Source: Luteibacter sp. Sphag1AF (GTDB taxonomy: Bacteria > Pseudomonadota > Gammaproteobacteria > Xanthomonadales > Rhodanobacteraceae). Taken from it: a DNA stretch of 64,000 nucleotides. The position numbers were made by a program, and so were the translations under genes. The stretch spans positions 62,001 through 126,000 of the forward strand of contig NZ_JACHYH010000009.1 of the NCBI RefSeq assembly GCF_014192715.1. Reading direction: 5' to 3'. Shown here one piece after another: positions 46,158-54,782 of this stretch. Numbering within the stretch: the stretch's first letter is position 1; each line of letters starts with the position of its first letter. The notes below the pieces were generated by a model. That model made no database searches. It had not been told where the DNA came from and saw only the letters and a program-made list of their open reading frames with translations.

Positions 46158-46750
46158 CGGCCCATCTCCTTCCAGCGGAAGAACCGGGTCTGTGCCATCT
46201 CCAGCATCTCCATATCGTCCTTGGTGTCGCCGTACGCGTAGATATGCTCGTACGTGTTGAGGTCGTAGGCTTCCGACACGCGGCGGCGCTTTTCTTCGCC
46301 GATGCATTGCGCCTCGCGGTAACGCCCGGTCAATACGCCATCGCGCGATTCGAGGCGCGAACAGACCAGCTCAAGGCCGTGCTTTTCGCACCAGTGCGAC
46401 AGGTAGATGTCCAGGCCGCCGGAGACCACCACCACCTTGTCGCCGCGCTCCTTGTGCCAGAGGATGCGGCGCATGGCCACTTCGCGCAGCACGCCGGGAA
46501 CGGCTATTTCACAGAACTGTGCAGCAAGCTCGCTCACCGTGGCGTGCGGCACGCCCCTGAAACCGAAGCGCACGACGCTGGCCCGGATGGTGTTGCCGGT
46601 GACCCAGCCGGCCTTGTAGCCAATGATCAGCGGGGCAAAGATGAAGTTGCCCGCCAGGCGCCGCGGCCGCGACACAGCATGGCGCACGAAGTCGCCAAAC
46701 ATTTCGCGTGTCGTGATGGTGCCGTCAAAGTCGAACAAAGCCAGATTCAT
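46154..46750 (-). CDS. HAD-superfamily phosphatase, SerB/IB type
   Basis: A 198-residue soluble enzyme: motif I LFDFDGT (Asp7, Asp9), motif II VVVSGGLD, a conserved Lys in EEKRRRV and motif III YGDTKDD. The cap corresponds to HAD-IB proteins that include phosphoserine phosphatase and lyso-lipid phosphatases. It is translationally coupled to the SDR. A phospho-lipid intermediate is a plausible substrate in this setting. Confidence 0.85.
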   Translation of the reverse strand: MNLALFDFDGTITTREMFGDFVRHAVSRPRRLAGNFIFAPLIIGYKAGWVTGNTIRASVVRFGFRGVPHATVSELAAQFCEIAVPGVLREVAMRRILWHKERGDKVVVVSGGLDIYLSHWCEKHGLELVCSRLESRDGVLTGRYREAQCIGEEKRRRVSEAYDLNTYEHIYAYGDTKDDMEMLEMAQTRFFRWKEMGR

Positions 46751-46794
46751 GTCGTGCCTTCCAGGGTAAGACGTGGCGCAAGCGCCGGATGATT

Positions 46795-47199
46795 TCAGGA
46801 CAGCGCAGGAGCCGCGCGCGCATCCGTCCGTGCGCCCGCAAGCGCCCAGAAGAACAATGCCGCAAATACCAGGTCACCGGACACCATGCCCAGCGTACGC
46901 GTGGTGATGGCCGAGGTTGCCCACAGGCCCGCCACCACCGCGAAAGCAGCCAGCTTGCCGATGGCCCCAAAGACCACCAGCGGGCGCTCGATGCGCGGCG
47001 CGGCGGCAGCCCATGCGTACGCGCCACCGAACAGCAGCATGAAAAGCACAGTCAGCGCGCGATAAAGCGGCGGAACCTCGGCGGGCAGATCGAACATCTG
47101 GCTTAGCGCCGAGCCCGAAAAAGCAAACAGCCCCACGCCACCCATGTTGAATGCCGCCGACGCCCACAGAAAGCGCCGCAACCACTGATCCCTGTTCAT
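46795..47199 (-). CDS. Small membrane protein of the lipid cluster
   Basis: A 134-residue protein with four transmembrane helices (WASAAFNMGGVGLFAF, ALTVLFMLLFGGAYAWAA, VFGAIGKLAAFAVVAGLWA, GDLVFAALFFWAL). No catalytic motif is visible and I do not recognise the family. It has short gaps on both sides (44 and 46 bases) inside the operon, so it should belong to the same pathway, perhaps as a scaffold or transporter subunit. Confidence 0.65.
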   Translation of the reverse strand: MNRDQWLRRFLWASAAFNMGGVGLFAFSGSALSQMFDLPAEVPPLYRALTVLFMLLFGGAYAWAAAAPRIERPLVVFGAIGKLAAFAVVAGLWATSAITTRTLGMVSGDLVFAALFFWALAGARTDARAAPALS

Positions 47200-47245
47200 C
47201 CCTGCATCCCCCTATGAAATGTTGTCCTGCTGATAGATGGGCTCA

Positions 47246-47971
47246 TCATGCGTTGACGTCCTTGCCGGCGAGCATGGCCGCGACCTGATGCTCGCGGTCG
47301 CCCCCGAAGCCCACTTCGAAATCCGCGCGATCCGGATTGCAGAACGTGCCAAACATCACATCCCACACCGGAAAGCCATAGTTCTGCGCGTGGTGCCCCA
47401 GCTTGTGATGAACCCGGTGCATTTCCGGCCGCTGCACCACCAGCCCCAGCCAGCGGGGCGAACGGATGTTGCAGTGCGCGTAATAGTTGTTCACGCCATA
47501 AACGAAAACCGACCACGCGATCCCTTCCGCATTCAGGCCCAGCAGCACGATGGCCGCGAAGCTGTTGAACAGGGTGTACACGATGTAGTCGAGCGGGTGC
47601 GTGTAGTCGGTCGCAAGAATGTCGATCCGGCTCGGGCTGTGGTGCAGCTGATGGAACGTGCGCCACAGGAAGTCGCTGGCGTGCTCGGCACGGTGCCAGC
47701 CGTACTGGAAAAAGCTGGAAAGAATGGCCGCCGCCATGCCACCCAGGATCGGCGGCCAGCTCTCACCGATGGAGAACAGCGCGTACTGGCCAAGCCACGG
47801 GTTGAGCCACAGGGCAAACAGGAGCATCAGCCCCAGTTGCACCATGTTCATCACCAGCGCCCGGATGAACCAGCGGCGATTGAAGGGCAACGACTGGTCC
47901 GGGAACACGCGTTCCAGAATGAACAGCAGAACGAAAACAACAGCCAGCGAGGCGTAGATGGCAGCAATCAT
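47246..47971 (-). CDS. Sterol-desaturase/fatty-acid hydroxylase-family enzyme
   Basis: A 241-residue integral membrane di-iron protein. Histidine clusters are HRAEH (93-97), HQLHH (107-111), HRVHH (185-189) and HH at 193-194, matching the FA_hydroxylase family. It would hydroxylate or desaturate an acyl chain or isoprenoid. Its ATG overlaps the stop of the desaturase at 47968 as ATGA, so the two membrane oxidases are made together. Confidence 0.88.
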   Translation of the reverse strand: MIAAIYASLAVVFVLLFILERVFPDQSLPFNRRWFIRALVMNMVQLGLMLLFALWLNPWLGQYALFSIGESWPPILGGMAAAILSSFFQYGWHRAEHASDFLWRTFHQLHHSPSRIDILATDYTHPLDYIVYTLFNSFAAIVLLGLNAEGIAWSVFVYGVNNYYAHCNIRSPRWLGLVVQRPEMHRVHHKLGHHAQNYGFPVWDVMFGTFCNPDRADFEVGFGGDREHQVAAMLAGKDVNA

Positions 47972-48894
47972 GAGCGCAGCACCTGGGTGGCGCCGATGCG
48001 GATAGCACCGAACAGCGAGGTCTCCGTGGTGTCTTCATCGCGCACGTAGCCCACCGCTTTCAGGTGCCGGTACAGCGCCGGCAGCCGGTGCGTCTGCACG
48101 CTGGGGTACAGGTGATGGCACAGGTGATAGGTGTAGCCCATCAGCATGAAGCGCAGGACGGGCGACGTGCAGTTGCGCGCATTGTTGCCCTCCACGTCGG
48201 CGGTGTCGCCGTGCTCGATGTACGGGTGAAGCGCCCAGTACAGCTGCGCCACGATGGCCGGAGCCAGCACGAGGAATACGAAAAGCGTCGGCGCCGCCAG
48301 CGCCAGAGCGACGTAGCCCGTGGTCGCCGCAGCGACCATGACCACGTTCAGGCAGGCATAGAAGCGCATCCGCGCCGCGCTGAGCGGGAAGGTCCGGTCC
48401 AGCTTGTCGCGTGCCAGGATCAGCCGCACCACGTTGCGGACGCAGTACAGGTTGGTATCCAGCGACACGCGCATCTTCGCCAGCAGGTTGCGGTTGCCGC
48501 GATACAGCTGAAGGTCCGGGTCCTGCGGCGTGTTGGTATGCAGGTGGTGACGCCAGTGGTAGATGTTCACACCCACCGAAAGGAACAGCGGCGCGCCCAG
48601 CGACGCCAGCATGCCCATCACCATGCTCACGTCCTGATGGCGGTTCATGTTGCGATGAAAGCCCTCATGGCCCAGTGAGCCCATGTAGAACATGCCGAAT
48701 CCGGAACTGATCACGGGCAGCGCCATCGCCACGACACGCAGCCACAGCGGCCAGGCGGCGTGCTGGTAAATCGCATAGGCGAGCCAGCCCGAACCCAACC
48801 AGAGCACCAGGCCATGCACGATGTAGTACAGGCCCATCAGATTGCTGGTTTCCCGAAACTCTGCCGGCAGCGGTGGGCGTCTGGTGGGTTTCAT
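47968..48894 (-). CDS. Membrane fatty-acid desaturase (FADS type)
   Basis: A 308-residue enzyme with histidine boxes HEGFH (76-80), HWRHH (113-117) and HLCHH (257-261) and four helices. The pattern is that of the FA_desaturase family of front-end or carotenoid-ketolase-like members, distinct from the acyl-CoA desaturase at 40665. ATG 48894 has AAAGGAA upstream; a longer frame to 49305 would overlap the MetX-like gene and is rejected. Confidence 0.88.
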   Translation of the reverse strand: MKPTRRPPLPAEFRETSNLMGLYYIVHGLVLWLGSGWLAYAIYQHAAWPLWLRVVAMALPVISSGFGMFYMGSLGHEGFHRNMNRHQDVSMVMGMLASLGAPLFLSVGVNIYHWRHHLHTNTPQDPDLQLYRGNRNLLAKMRVSLDTNLYCVRNVVRLILARDKLDRTFPLSAARMRFYACLNVVMVAAATTGYVALALAAPTLFVFLVLAPAIVAQLYWALHPYIEHGDTADVEGNNARNCTSPVLRFMLMGYTYHLCHHLYPSVQTHRLPALYRHLKAVGYVRDEDTTETSLFGAIRIGATQVLRS

Positions 48895-48935
48895 CGTCTG
48901 ATTCCTTTCTTTTTCATGGTGGTTCCGGGGTGCCT

Positions 48936-50012
48936 TCACGCCAGCGCCTCCTCGCGGGACACGCTGTCCGCAATGAAGCGCACGATGCGCAGTGAGATGT
49001 CGCGTGCGTGGGTCAGGATGCTGTCGTGGCCGTAATCGGAGTCGATCACCGCGAACTGCGCCCCCGGCGTCATGTCGGCCGTGCCACGCACTTCGTCCAC
49101 AGGGAAAAGCAGGTCGTCCTGAAGCGCGACGAAGAGCACCCGCGTTCTTACCGCCGCCAGCGCGTTGCGGATGGACCCGCGACCGCGACCGACGTTGTGA
49201 CTGTCCATCGCTTTGGTCAGCGTCCAGTACGCGCACGCGGAAAAGCGCCGGGTGAACTTGTTGCCGATGTGCCTCTGGTAGCTGCTGGCCCGGTAGCCGT
49301 CGCATACCTCGTCGTTTGCTTCGGCCTGGGTGGTGTTGTAAACCCGCTGGCTGCGGTAGGACATCACCGCCAGCGAACGGGCAGCAGCAAGCCCGCGCTG
49401 GCCTGCCCCTTCGTTACCCGAGCCGAACGTGCTGTCGCTTTCCATCGCCATGCGCTGGGTTTCGTTCAGCGCGACCGCCCAGGGCGACTGCCTCGCGCCG
49501 GCCCCGATGACGCAGGCATAAGCGAACAGATCCGGCGCACGGCACATCCATTCCATCAGCTGCTGACCACCGTAGGAACCGCCGATGCCCAGGTGGATGG
49601 CCTCGATGCGAAGATGCGCCCGGACCTGCTCGTGCAGTGCCACCACATCTTTCAGCGTGATGAGCGGGAAATCGGTGTGGTACGGGGAATCCGTGGCCGG
49701 GTTGATGCTGTCCGGGCCGGTCGAGCCGTAGCACGAGCCCAGCGAATTGACGCAGACGATGAAGTGTTCGTCAGCATTGATCGCCTTGCCGGGGCCAACG
49801 AATTCGGGCCACCAGTCCATGGGCTGCGCGTTGCAGGTCAATGGATGAAGAATCCAGACGACGTTGTCGCCCGATGGCGACATCTGTCCATAAGTTGAAT
49901 AAGTAAGCACCACATCGTGCAGCACGCCGCCCCGTTCGCAATGAAAGGTGCCCGGCACATGCAGGGTGTGCACGCACGGTTCGGCGGTTACCACGGCCAT
50001 CACGGCGCTCAC
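48936..50012 (-). CDS. MetX-like alpha/beta hydrolase or O-acyltransferase
   Basis: A 358-residue protein of the homoserine O-acetyltransferase-like family. TYSTYGQMSPSGDNVVWI and WWPEFVGPGKAINADEHFIV are typical. The nucleophile is Ser146 in GIGGSYGGQQ (GGSYGG in place of GGSMGG), Asp is in LQDDLLFPVDE and His in SDYGHDSIL. The GTG at 50012 overlaps the NmrA stop as GTGA and has GGAG at good spacing; ATG 50000 is the alternative. Without other Met genes near it, an acyl transfer to the pathway product is more likely than methionine synthesis. Confidence 0.75.
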   Translation of the reverse strand: MSAVMAVVTAEPCVHTLHVPGTFHCERGGVLHDVVLTYSTYGQMSPSGDNVVWILHPLTCNAQPMDWWPEFVGPGKAINADEHFIVCVNSLGSCYGSTGPDSINPATDSPYHTDFPLITLKDVVALHEQVRAHLRIEAIHLGIGGSYGGQQLMEWMCRAPDLFAYACVIGAGARQSPWAVALNETQRMAMESDSTFGSGNEGAGQRGLAAARSLAVMSYRSQRVYNTTQAEANDEVCDGYRASSYQRHIGNKFTRRFSACAYWTLTKAMDSHNVGRGRGSIRNALAAVRTRVLFVALQDDLLFPVDEVRGTADMTPGAQFAVIDSDYGHDSILTHARDISLRIVRFIADSVSREEALA

Positions 50013-51037
50013 GTGGAAGTCTCCGTTGCAACACCTGCCTGCGGCGCCAAAAGGCGAAACTTTCGCGCCAGATACGTGCGCGCGTCCGTCAGCGCGACGC
50101 CGTAGCTGATGGCAGAGAACCGCTTGTCCACCTCGGTGTCGCACTGTCCCAGAATCCACAGGATGGACATCTGATTGGCCAACGCCTCGGAGAACGGACG
50201 CGTCAACCACACAGCCAGCCGGAGCACTGGCACGGGAATGGCAAACACGCGGATCGGCCGCTGGTACCGCTCGGCAAACAGGCTGCCCACGTCGTGCCAC
50301 GACAAGGCGCGCGGGCCGGTCACATCCAGGGTGTGGCTTTCTCCGTCGTCCCGCCCCATGGCTGCGATGGCGAAGGCAGCCACGTCGCTCAGTGCCACAA
50401 AGGCGTGGCGACGCGCAGCGCTGCCCGGCACCAGAGCAAAGCTCCAGCGATCAATCGACTCACCCAGCATGCGACGCATCCAGCGCGTCATCCCGCGCGA
50501 GCGATCCAGCGTGGCGGCCTTTTCGCCCAACAGCGGCACACGACTGCCGATAAGCGCGAAGTAGTCGTCCATGAAAGGCGCGCAGCGCAGCACGGTATGC
50601 GGCACGCCAGAGGACGCAAGCAGACCCTCCACGTGCGCCTTCATCCGGTACGTGGCCGACAGATCGACATAACGGGATTCAAAGGGAACGCACAGCGACA
50701 CAAACACGATGCGGCGGACGCCAGCGGCCTTGCAGGCGTCGATCAGGTTCCGATAGCCCTGCCCCTCGTCCTGCGCAAAACTGTACTTGCCCTTCGGAAA
50801 CACCACGGTCGCCGTGGCGATCACTACGTCAACGCCAGCGCAGGCGCGCGCCAGGCTCGGCGCATCGCGAAGATCACCCACGTACTGCGCCACCGCATCA
50901 CCAAAAAGCCGTTTGGCCTGCGCATGCGGACGCACCAGCGCCCGAACCGCATGCGTACCCGCCGAAGCCAGCGATTCCACCAGCAGCGAACCTAGCTGCC
51001 CGGTGGCGCCGACCACAAGGACGGTAGCCGGATTCAC
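50009..51037 (-). CDS. NmrA/atypical-SDR NAD(P)-binding protein
   Basis: A 342-residue protein with an N-terminal Rossmann fold (GATGQLG, residues 10-16; RALVRPH gives Arg for the NADP phosphate; VIATATVVFP). No YxxxK is obvious, as in NmrA-like and isoflavone-reductase-like members. The C-terminal 100 residues contain a hydrophobic stretch (VFAIPVPVLRLAVWL) that may lie on the membrane. ATGA overlap with the E1-nitroreductase gene upstream and GTGA overlap with the MetX-like gene downstream. Probably a reductase of the pathway. Confidence 0.8.
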   Translation of the reverse strand: MNPATVLVVGATGQLGSLLVESLASAGTHAVRALVRPHAQAKRLFGDAVAQYVGDLRDAPSLARACAGVDVVIATATVVFPKGKYSFAQDEGQGYRNLIDACKAAGVRRIVFVSLCVPFESRYVDLSATYRMKAHVEGLLASSGVPHTVLRCAPFMDDYFALIGSRVPLLGEKAATLDRSRGMTRWMRRMLGESIDRWSFALVPGSAARRHAFVALSDVAAFAIAAMGRDDGESHTLDVTGPRALSWHDVGSLFAERYQRPIRVFAIPVPVLRLAVWLTRPFSEALANQMSILWILGQCDTEVDKRFSAISYGVALTDARTYLARKFRLLAPQAGVATETST

Positions 51038-53013
51038 GCCAGCACCTCGTCAGCAACGTTGTGCGCCTGCGTGGCGACGGCGTGGAAGTCCGGCGCAATG
51101 GCACAGAACGACGCGATGCTCCGACGCGGCGAGCGCGAAGCATTCAACACCTTCGCCCGGCCCACGCGCAACAGCACCACGGGACGCTCGCCGGACGTCA
51201 GCCCGAACATCGCGGCGACCGCGTCGCGTCCTTGCGGTGTGCTGATCGGGAAATCAATCGGCTGGCAGACCAGGTGCTCTGCGGTCAGCTCCAGCCACGT
51301 GCGCATGATGGCGCGGCCTACGTCGATGCGGCCCCGTGCCGTGAAGTCAGACGTCGCGATCAGGGCAAAGCTCGACGGCGAGCGAATGGTCGCCGTGGCG
51401 TTCTTCGCCATCGCGCGAGCCAGGCCCAGCGGCGACAACGCCCGACGCAGCGGAGCCAGCCTGCGCAGCAATGCCATGGCAAATGTTTCGGCGCGACCGA
51501 GGCCAAGCCCGTCGGGTGTGAACCCGGTGGGGTCGGCGTCAACCTCTTTGCGACTGAGCCGCATGAAGTCGAACAGTTCGTCCATGTACGCGCGGCTCCG
51601 GAACAGATCCAGCGCACCACGATGGCCCATGCGATACAGCGTGGCGTTGGACTGCTTCATCACCACCGCGCGCGAACGGAACGGTGCGACGAGCCGGTCG
51701 CAGCGACGCCCCACCTCATCGGCCACCGGCACATCAATGAAGCGATGGCGGTTGGACGTGCGACTCTCCAGCAGGCCGCGGGCACGCACATAACCGTCCG
51801 CTTTCAATCCATGGACGGTCAGCACGCCTGCGACATAGTCCGGCGCCAGAATGTCTTCCTGCTCCGAATGGCGAAACCCGATATCCGCCACGGATGCAGC
51901 CGCTTCGATGGCACAGCCAAGGCCATAGGCAATGGCGAAGCCTTCCGGGTCCACGGCTGGCAGCGCGCGGGAGCGGTCCCAGCCAATCTGGATCTCGCGA
52001 TCATTAAGCACCGTGAAGTGCCACGGCTGACAATTGTGCGGCGACGGCGCGAGCACCATCGCCTCAATCACGCTGCGCAGCACCGGATGGGCTGCAAGCA
52101 CGGCATCCACCGGGCTTACCTGAGCAACGGCCGGTGTGGCGGACGGACCTTTCTTCGCAGCAACCAGCGCATCTACAAGGCGCAGGGGTACTTTCGCGAC
52201 CTGGGCAATACGGGCGAAGCGCCCGCGCATCTTCATGTGCGTGTCGAAAGCCACGATGTGCGGCACCCGCCGGCACATCAGCAATTCCAGCACGCACCGC
52301 GTACCCAGTGCGCCCATGGCCAGCACGCAGTAGGACACCTGCGGCCACGGCTGCTTCGTCACCATGCGATCGGAGATGACCGGCAGGAAGTCGGCGGGAA
52401 AGTGGGTATAGCCGAGCCAGGTAAGGCATTCGGACAGGCGGCCTTCGCGGTGCGCTTCTTCCGATGCGCGGCCGTAGAATGGCCGGGTTTTCTTCCGGCG
52501 ATAGTCGAAGACGTAAAGCACCGCCTTGCCACCGAAGTCGAAGCCGGAGATCACCGGAATGCGGCGTTCGGCTGCGAGCTGGTGGACGCGATACTTCACC
52601 CACGGCGAAGACGCCGCGTCGATGGCATCGAAGATCACGCTCACACCGGTCAGCGAGGCTTCGAGATTGGCCTCGGTGAGGCCTTCGTCGTAGACCGTCG
52701 TGTCCAGATACGGATTGATGGCGTGCAGCCGCTCATCGAGCACGCGTGCCTTCGAGCGACCCACATCGGCCAGCACGCATGCCTGGCGGTTGATGTTGTG
52801 CAGGTCAAAGGACTCCGGATCGGCCAGCACCAGCGAGCCGATGCCCATGCGCACCAGAGGCTCCGCCAGGCTGGCACCCACGCTTCCGCAACCCGCGACA
52901 AGCAGGCGGCCACCGCGCAGCGCCGACTGCTCCTGCGCGCTGACGACGTCGACGTTGCGCATGACAAACTCGTCAAGACGCTCCGGACCCGGCACGGACG
53001 TGGTCAGGCCCAT
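51034..53013 (-). CDS. E1-like (ThiF) adenylyltransferase fused to a nitroreductase, Rv1355c-like
   Basis: A 659-residue two-domain protein. Residues 30-290 form a ThiF/MoeB-type domain: ATP loop GCGSVG (41-46), ADPESFDLHNINRQ (61-77 with the Asp and Asn-Arg pair), K88 in GRSKARVLDERL and DAIDA (129-133). No MoeB-type zinc CxxC pairs are seen. Residues 300-659 form an Acg-like FMN nitroreductase domain with SPHNCQPWHF (324-333) and SFALIATSD. Its ATG lies 10 bases inside the end of the oxygenase gene. It may activate a carboxylate as adenylate and reduce or oxidise it. The combination recalls Mycobacterium Rv1355c, whose role is unknown. Confidence 0.82.
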   Translation of the reverse strand: MGLTTSVPGPERLDEFVMRNVDVVSAQEQSALRGGRLLVAGCGSVGASLAEPLVRMGIGSLVLADPESFDLHNINRQACVLADVGRSKARVLDERLHAINPYLDTTVYDEGLTEANLEASLTGVSVIFDAIDAASSPWVKYRVHQLAAERRIPVISGFDFGGKAVLYVFDYRRKKTRPFYGRASEEAHREGRLSECLTWLGYTHFPADFLPVISDRMVTKQPWPQVSYCVLAMGALGTRCVLELLMCRRVPHIVAFDTHMKMRGRFARIAQVAKVPLRLVDALVAAKKGPSATPAVAQVSPVDAVLAAHPVLRSVIEAMVLAPSPHNCQPWHFTVLNDREIQIGWDRSRALPAVDPEGFAIAYGLGCAIEAAASVADIGFRHSEQEDILAPDYVAGVLTVHGLKADGYVRARGLLESRTSNRHRFIDVPVADEVGRRCDRLVAPFRSRAVVMKQSNATLYRMGHRGALDLFRSRAYMDELFDFMRLSRKEVDADPTGFTPDGLGLGRAETFAMALLRRLAPLRRALSPLGLARAMAKNATATIRSPSSFALIATSDFTARGRIDVGRAIMRTWLELTAEHLVCQPIDFPISTPQGRDAVAAMFGLTSGERPVVLLRVGRAKVLNASRSPRRSIASFCAIAPDFHAVATQAHNVADEVLA

Positions 53014-53810
53014 GCGAGCACCTTTCGCGCCGTGCCCGAGAAGCCGATGAAGCCATTGATGTTCAGGCGAACATCGTCGTCTCCACGGCTGCCATGAAAC
53101 ACGGCGTGCACTTTGGAGGCCGCGAACAGCAGCGTATCGCCGGCTTCCGGGTGAATGTCGATGTAGTCGACATCGTGAAGTTCGTTCAGATGAATGGGAT
53201 AGCCGCCGGCAAGGATGCCGCGCTCTTCGAGCCAGCCCGGCGACGGCACGAAATCGTACAGACGTACCCTGCTCGATCCGTTGGCCGGATGGCGCGGATA
53301 GAAATTGACGGCAACCGGATGCTCCACGTCGCTGTATTCCATGCCCGAGTGACGCACCTGCGGCCAGTCGGTATGCGCCTTGAGCACCAGCTGCTCCTCG
53401 CACTCATCGGTCCAGATCGTGGCGCGGTGCGTGGGCGCGGGTACACCGTCGATATACGCGTGACGGAAACGGAAGCCGGCTTCCTCCACGCAGTCGAACA
53501 ACTGGCGGTAGAGGTTGGGTGCGCCTTGAAAGAGCAATTCCGCGAAACCGTTGTTCTTCTGGTAGTCGTCGTGAATGTCCGATGCGCTTTTCAGGAAGGC
53601 ATTGGTGCCCACCATGCGTCCGGCCACACCGTCGCTGCGTTCGTACAGACCCTTGCTGGCCTGGAAGTTGCGGTACACGCGGTCGCACAGCTCGTCGTTA
53701 AGCGAGCGCTTGACCAGAACGGCCGTTGTCCGGCCGGCAAGCAAACCTTCCATGTGCTCGCTGAGCGCGTTCAGCTCGGTTTCGATCAGTGCGTGATTCG
53801 GACTTCTCAT
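53004..53810 (-). CDS. 2-oxoglutarate/Fe(II)-dependent oxygenase
   Basis: A 268-residue jelly-roll oxygenase. The iron triad is H146-x-D148 in KAHTDWP with a distal His at 235 or 239 (KVHAVFHGSRG) and R248 for 2-oxoglutarate in DDVRLNINGF. No signal peptide. It is followed by the E1-nitroreductase gene with overlap and preceded by a hydrolase gene at a 9-base gap. It would hydroxylate, desaturate or halogen-free modify a small substrate of the pathway. Confidence 0.82.
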   Translation of the reverse strand: MRSPNHALIETELNALSEHMEGLLAGRTTAVLVKRSLNDELCDRVYRNFQASKGLYERSDGVAGRMVGTNAFLKSASDIHDDYQKNNGFAELLFQGAPNLYRQLFDCVEEAGFRFRHAYIDGVPAPTHRATIWTDECEEQLVLKAHTDWPQVRHSGMEYSDVEHPVAVNFYPRHPANGSSRVRLYDFVPSPGWLEERGILAGGYPIHLNELHDVDYIDIHPEAGDTLLFAASKVHAVFHGSRGDDDVRLNINGFIGFSGTARKVLAWA

Positions 53811-53819
53811 TGCGGCCTT

Positions 53820-54782
53820 TCAGGTCGATGACGTCAGGGTGGTGTGGCTGGAAAGAACAGAACGCGGAACCTGCAAAAACTGATAGACGCGACGGGCTGC
53901 GCGACGAGGGCGCTCAAGCATCGGCATGTGCCCCACCCCATCCCAGATCTCCACATCAGCGTGTGGTACGGCCTGATGCCAGGCAGATGCCGCTTCAACG
54001 CCGATGATCCGGTCCTCGCGCCCCCAGACGATGAGGACACGCGAAGGCAGTGCGCTTGCATGGGGAGTCAACCGTTCGCTGGCTGCGTAATCGCCGTACA
54101 TGCCGGCAATGCGATCGCGCTGCTGCTGGTACTGCGTGGCCATGTGCTCACGCACCCAGCCAGGCACATACGGGGGACGGGACATGATGTCGGCATAGAA
54201 GCGATTGAAATCGCGGCGCGAGGAAATCAGGAACGGGTTTTCCCCGCTATCGGCGAGTTTTTCGAGGCGACTGACCGGGGCCGATGCCAGGCCGTCGGGA
54301 TCGAAAAGCACCAGTGATTCCACGCGCGCGGGATGATGCATGGCGAGCCAGGTCGCCACGAATCCGCCCATCGAATTGCCGATGAGATGGGCGCGTTCGA
54401 TACCGAGTGCATCAAGCAGCGAAAGGATGCGGCGGGCCTGCGCCTCCACGCCATATCCCTGGTGCGTGCTGAACGCCGTATCGCCATGCCCCGGAAGGTC
54501 GGGGATAAGCACGCGGTAGTCCATGGCGAAGCGCCTGGCGAAACGCGCCCAGACATGCTTGTGGCCAGTGAATCCGTGAATCATCACCAGCGTGGCACGA
54601 CCGCGCCGACAACTGTCGTACACACTGAGCATTGCGTCGCCCGTACGCACGGTGCGACGGTGCAGACCGAACAGGAACGCTTCCACGCGCATGCCAGCGG
54701 CGTTGAGCCAGCGGCCCGCCACGGCGCGTCGGCTCTCGACGCGCATCTTCTTTTTCATGCGGGAAACGTTCACGTCAGACAT
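53820..54782 (-). CDS. Alpha/beta-hydrolase-fold enzyme
   Basis: A 320-residue hydrolase: oxyanion region MIHGFTGHKHVW, nucleophile elbow GNSMGGFVA, Asp in WGREDRIIG and His in VGHMPML. The first 30 residues are basic (KKKMRVESRRA) and may hold the protein to the membrane. The ATG overlaps the stop of the kinase-like gene as TGATG. It could be a thioesterase or lipase releasing the acyl chain. Confidence 0.85.
   Translation of the reverse strand: MSDVNVSRMKKKMRVESRRAVAGRWLNAAGMRVEAFLFGLHRRTVRTGDAMLSVYDSCRRGRATLVMIHGFTGHKHVWARFARRFAMDYRVLIPDLPGHGDTAFSTHQGYGVEAQARRILSLLDALGIERAHLIGNSMGGFVATWLAMHHPARVESLVLFDPDGLASAPVSRLEKLADSGENPFLISSRRDFNRFYADIMSRPPYVPGWVREHMATQYQQQRDRIAGMYGDYAASERLTPHASALPSRVLIVWGREDRIIGVEAASAWHQAVPHADVEIWDGVGHMPMLERPRRAARRVYQFLQVPRSVLSSHTTLTSST

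Noticed and set aside
48895-49305. N-terminal extension of the desaturase to 49305
   Set aside because: It would overlap the MetX-like gene by about 370 bases and codes an Arg-rich nonsense sequence; ATG 48894 has a ribosome site.
51061-53097. A 678-codon plus-strand frame opposite the E1-nitroreductase gene
   Set aside because: Shadow frame; the minus strand carries recognisable E1 and nitroreductase motifs and overlaps its neighbours in operon fashion.
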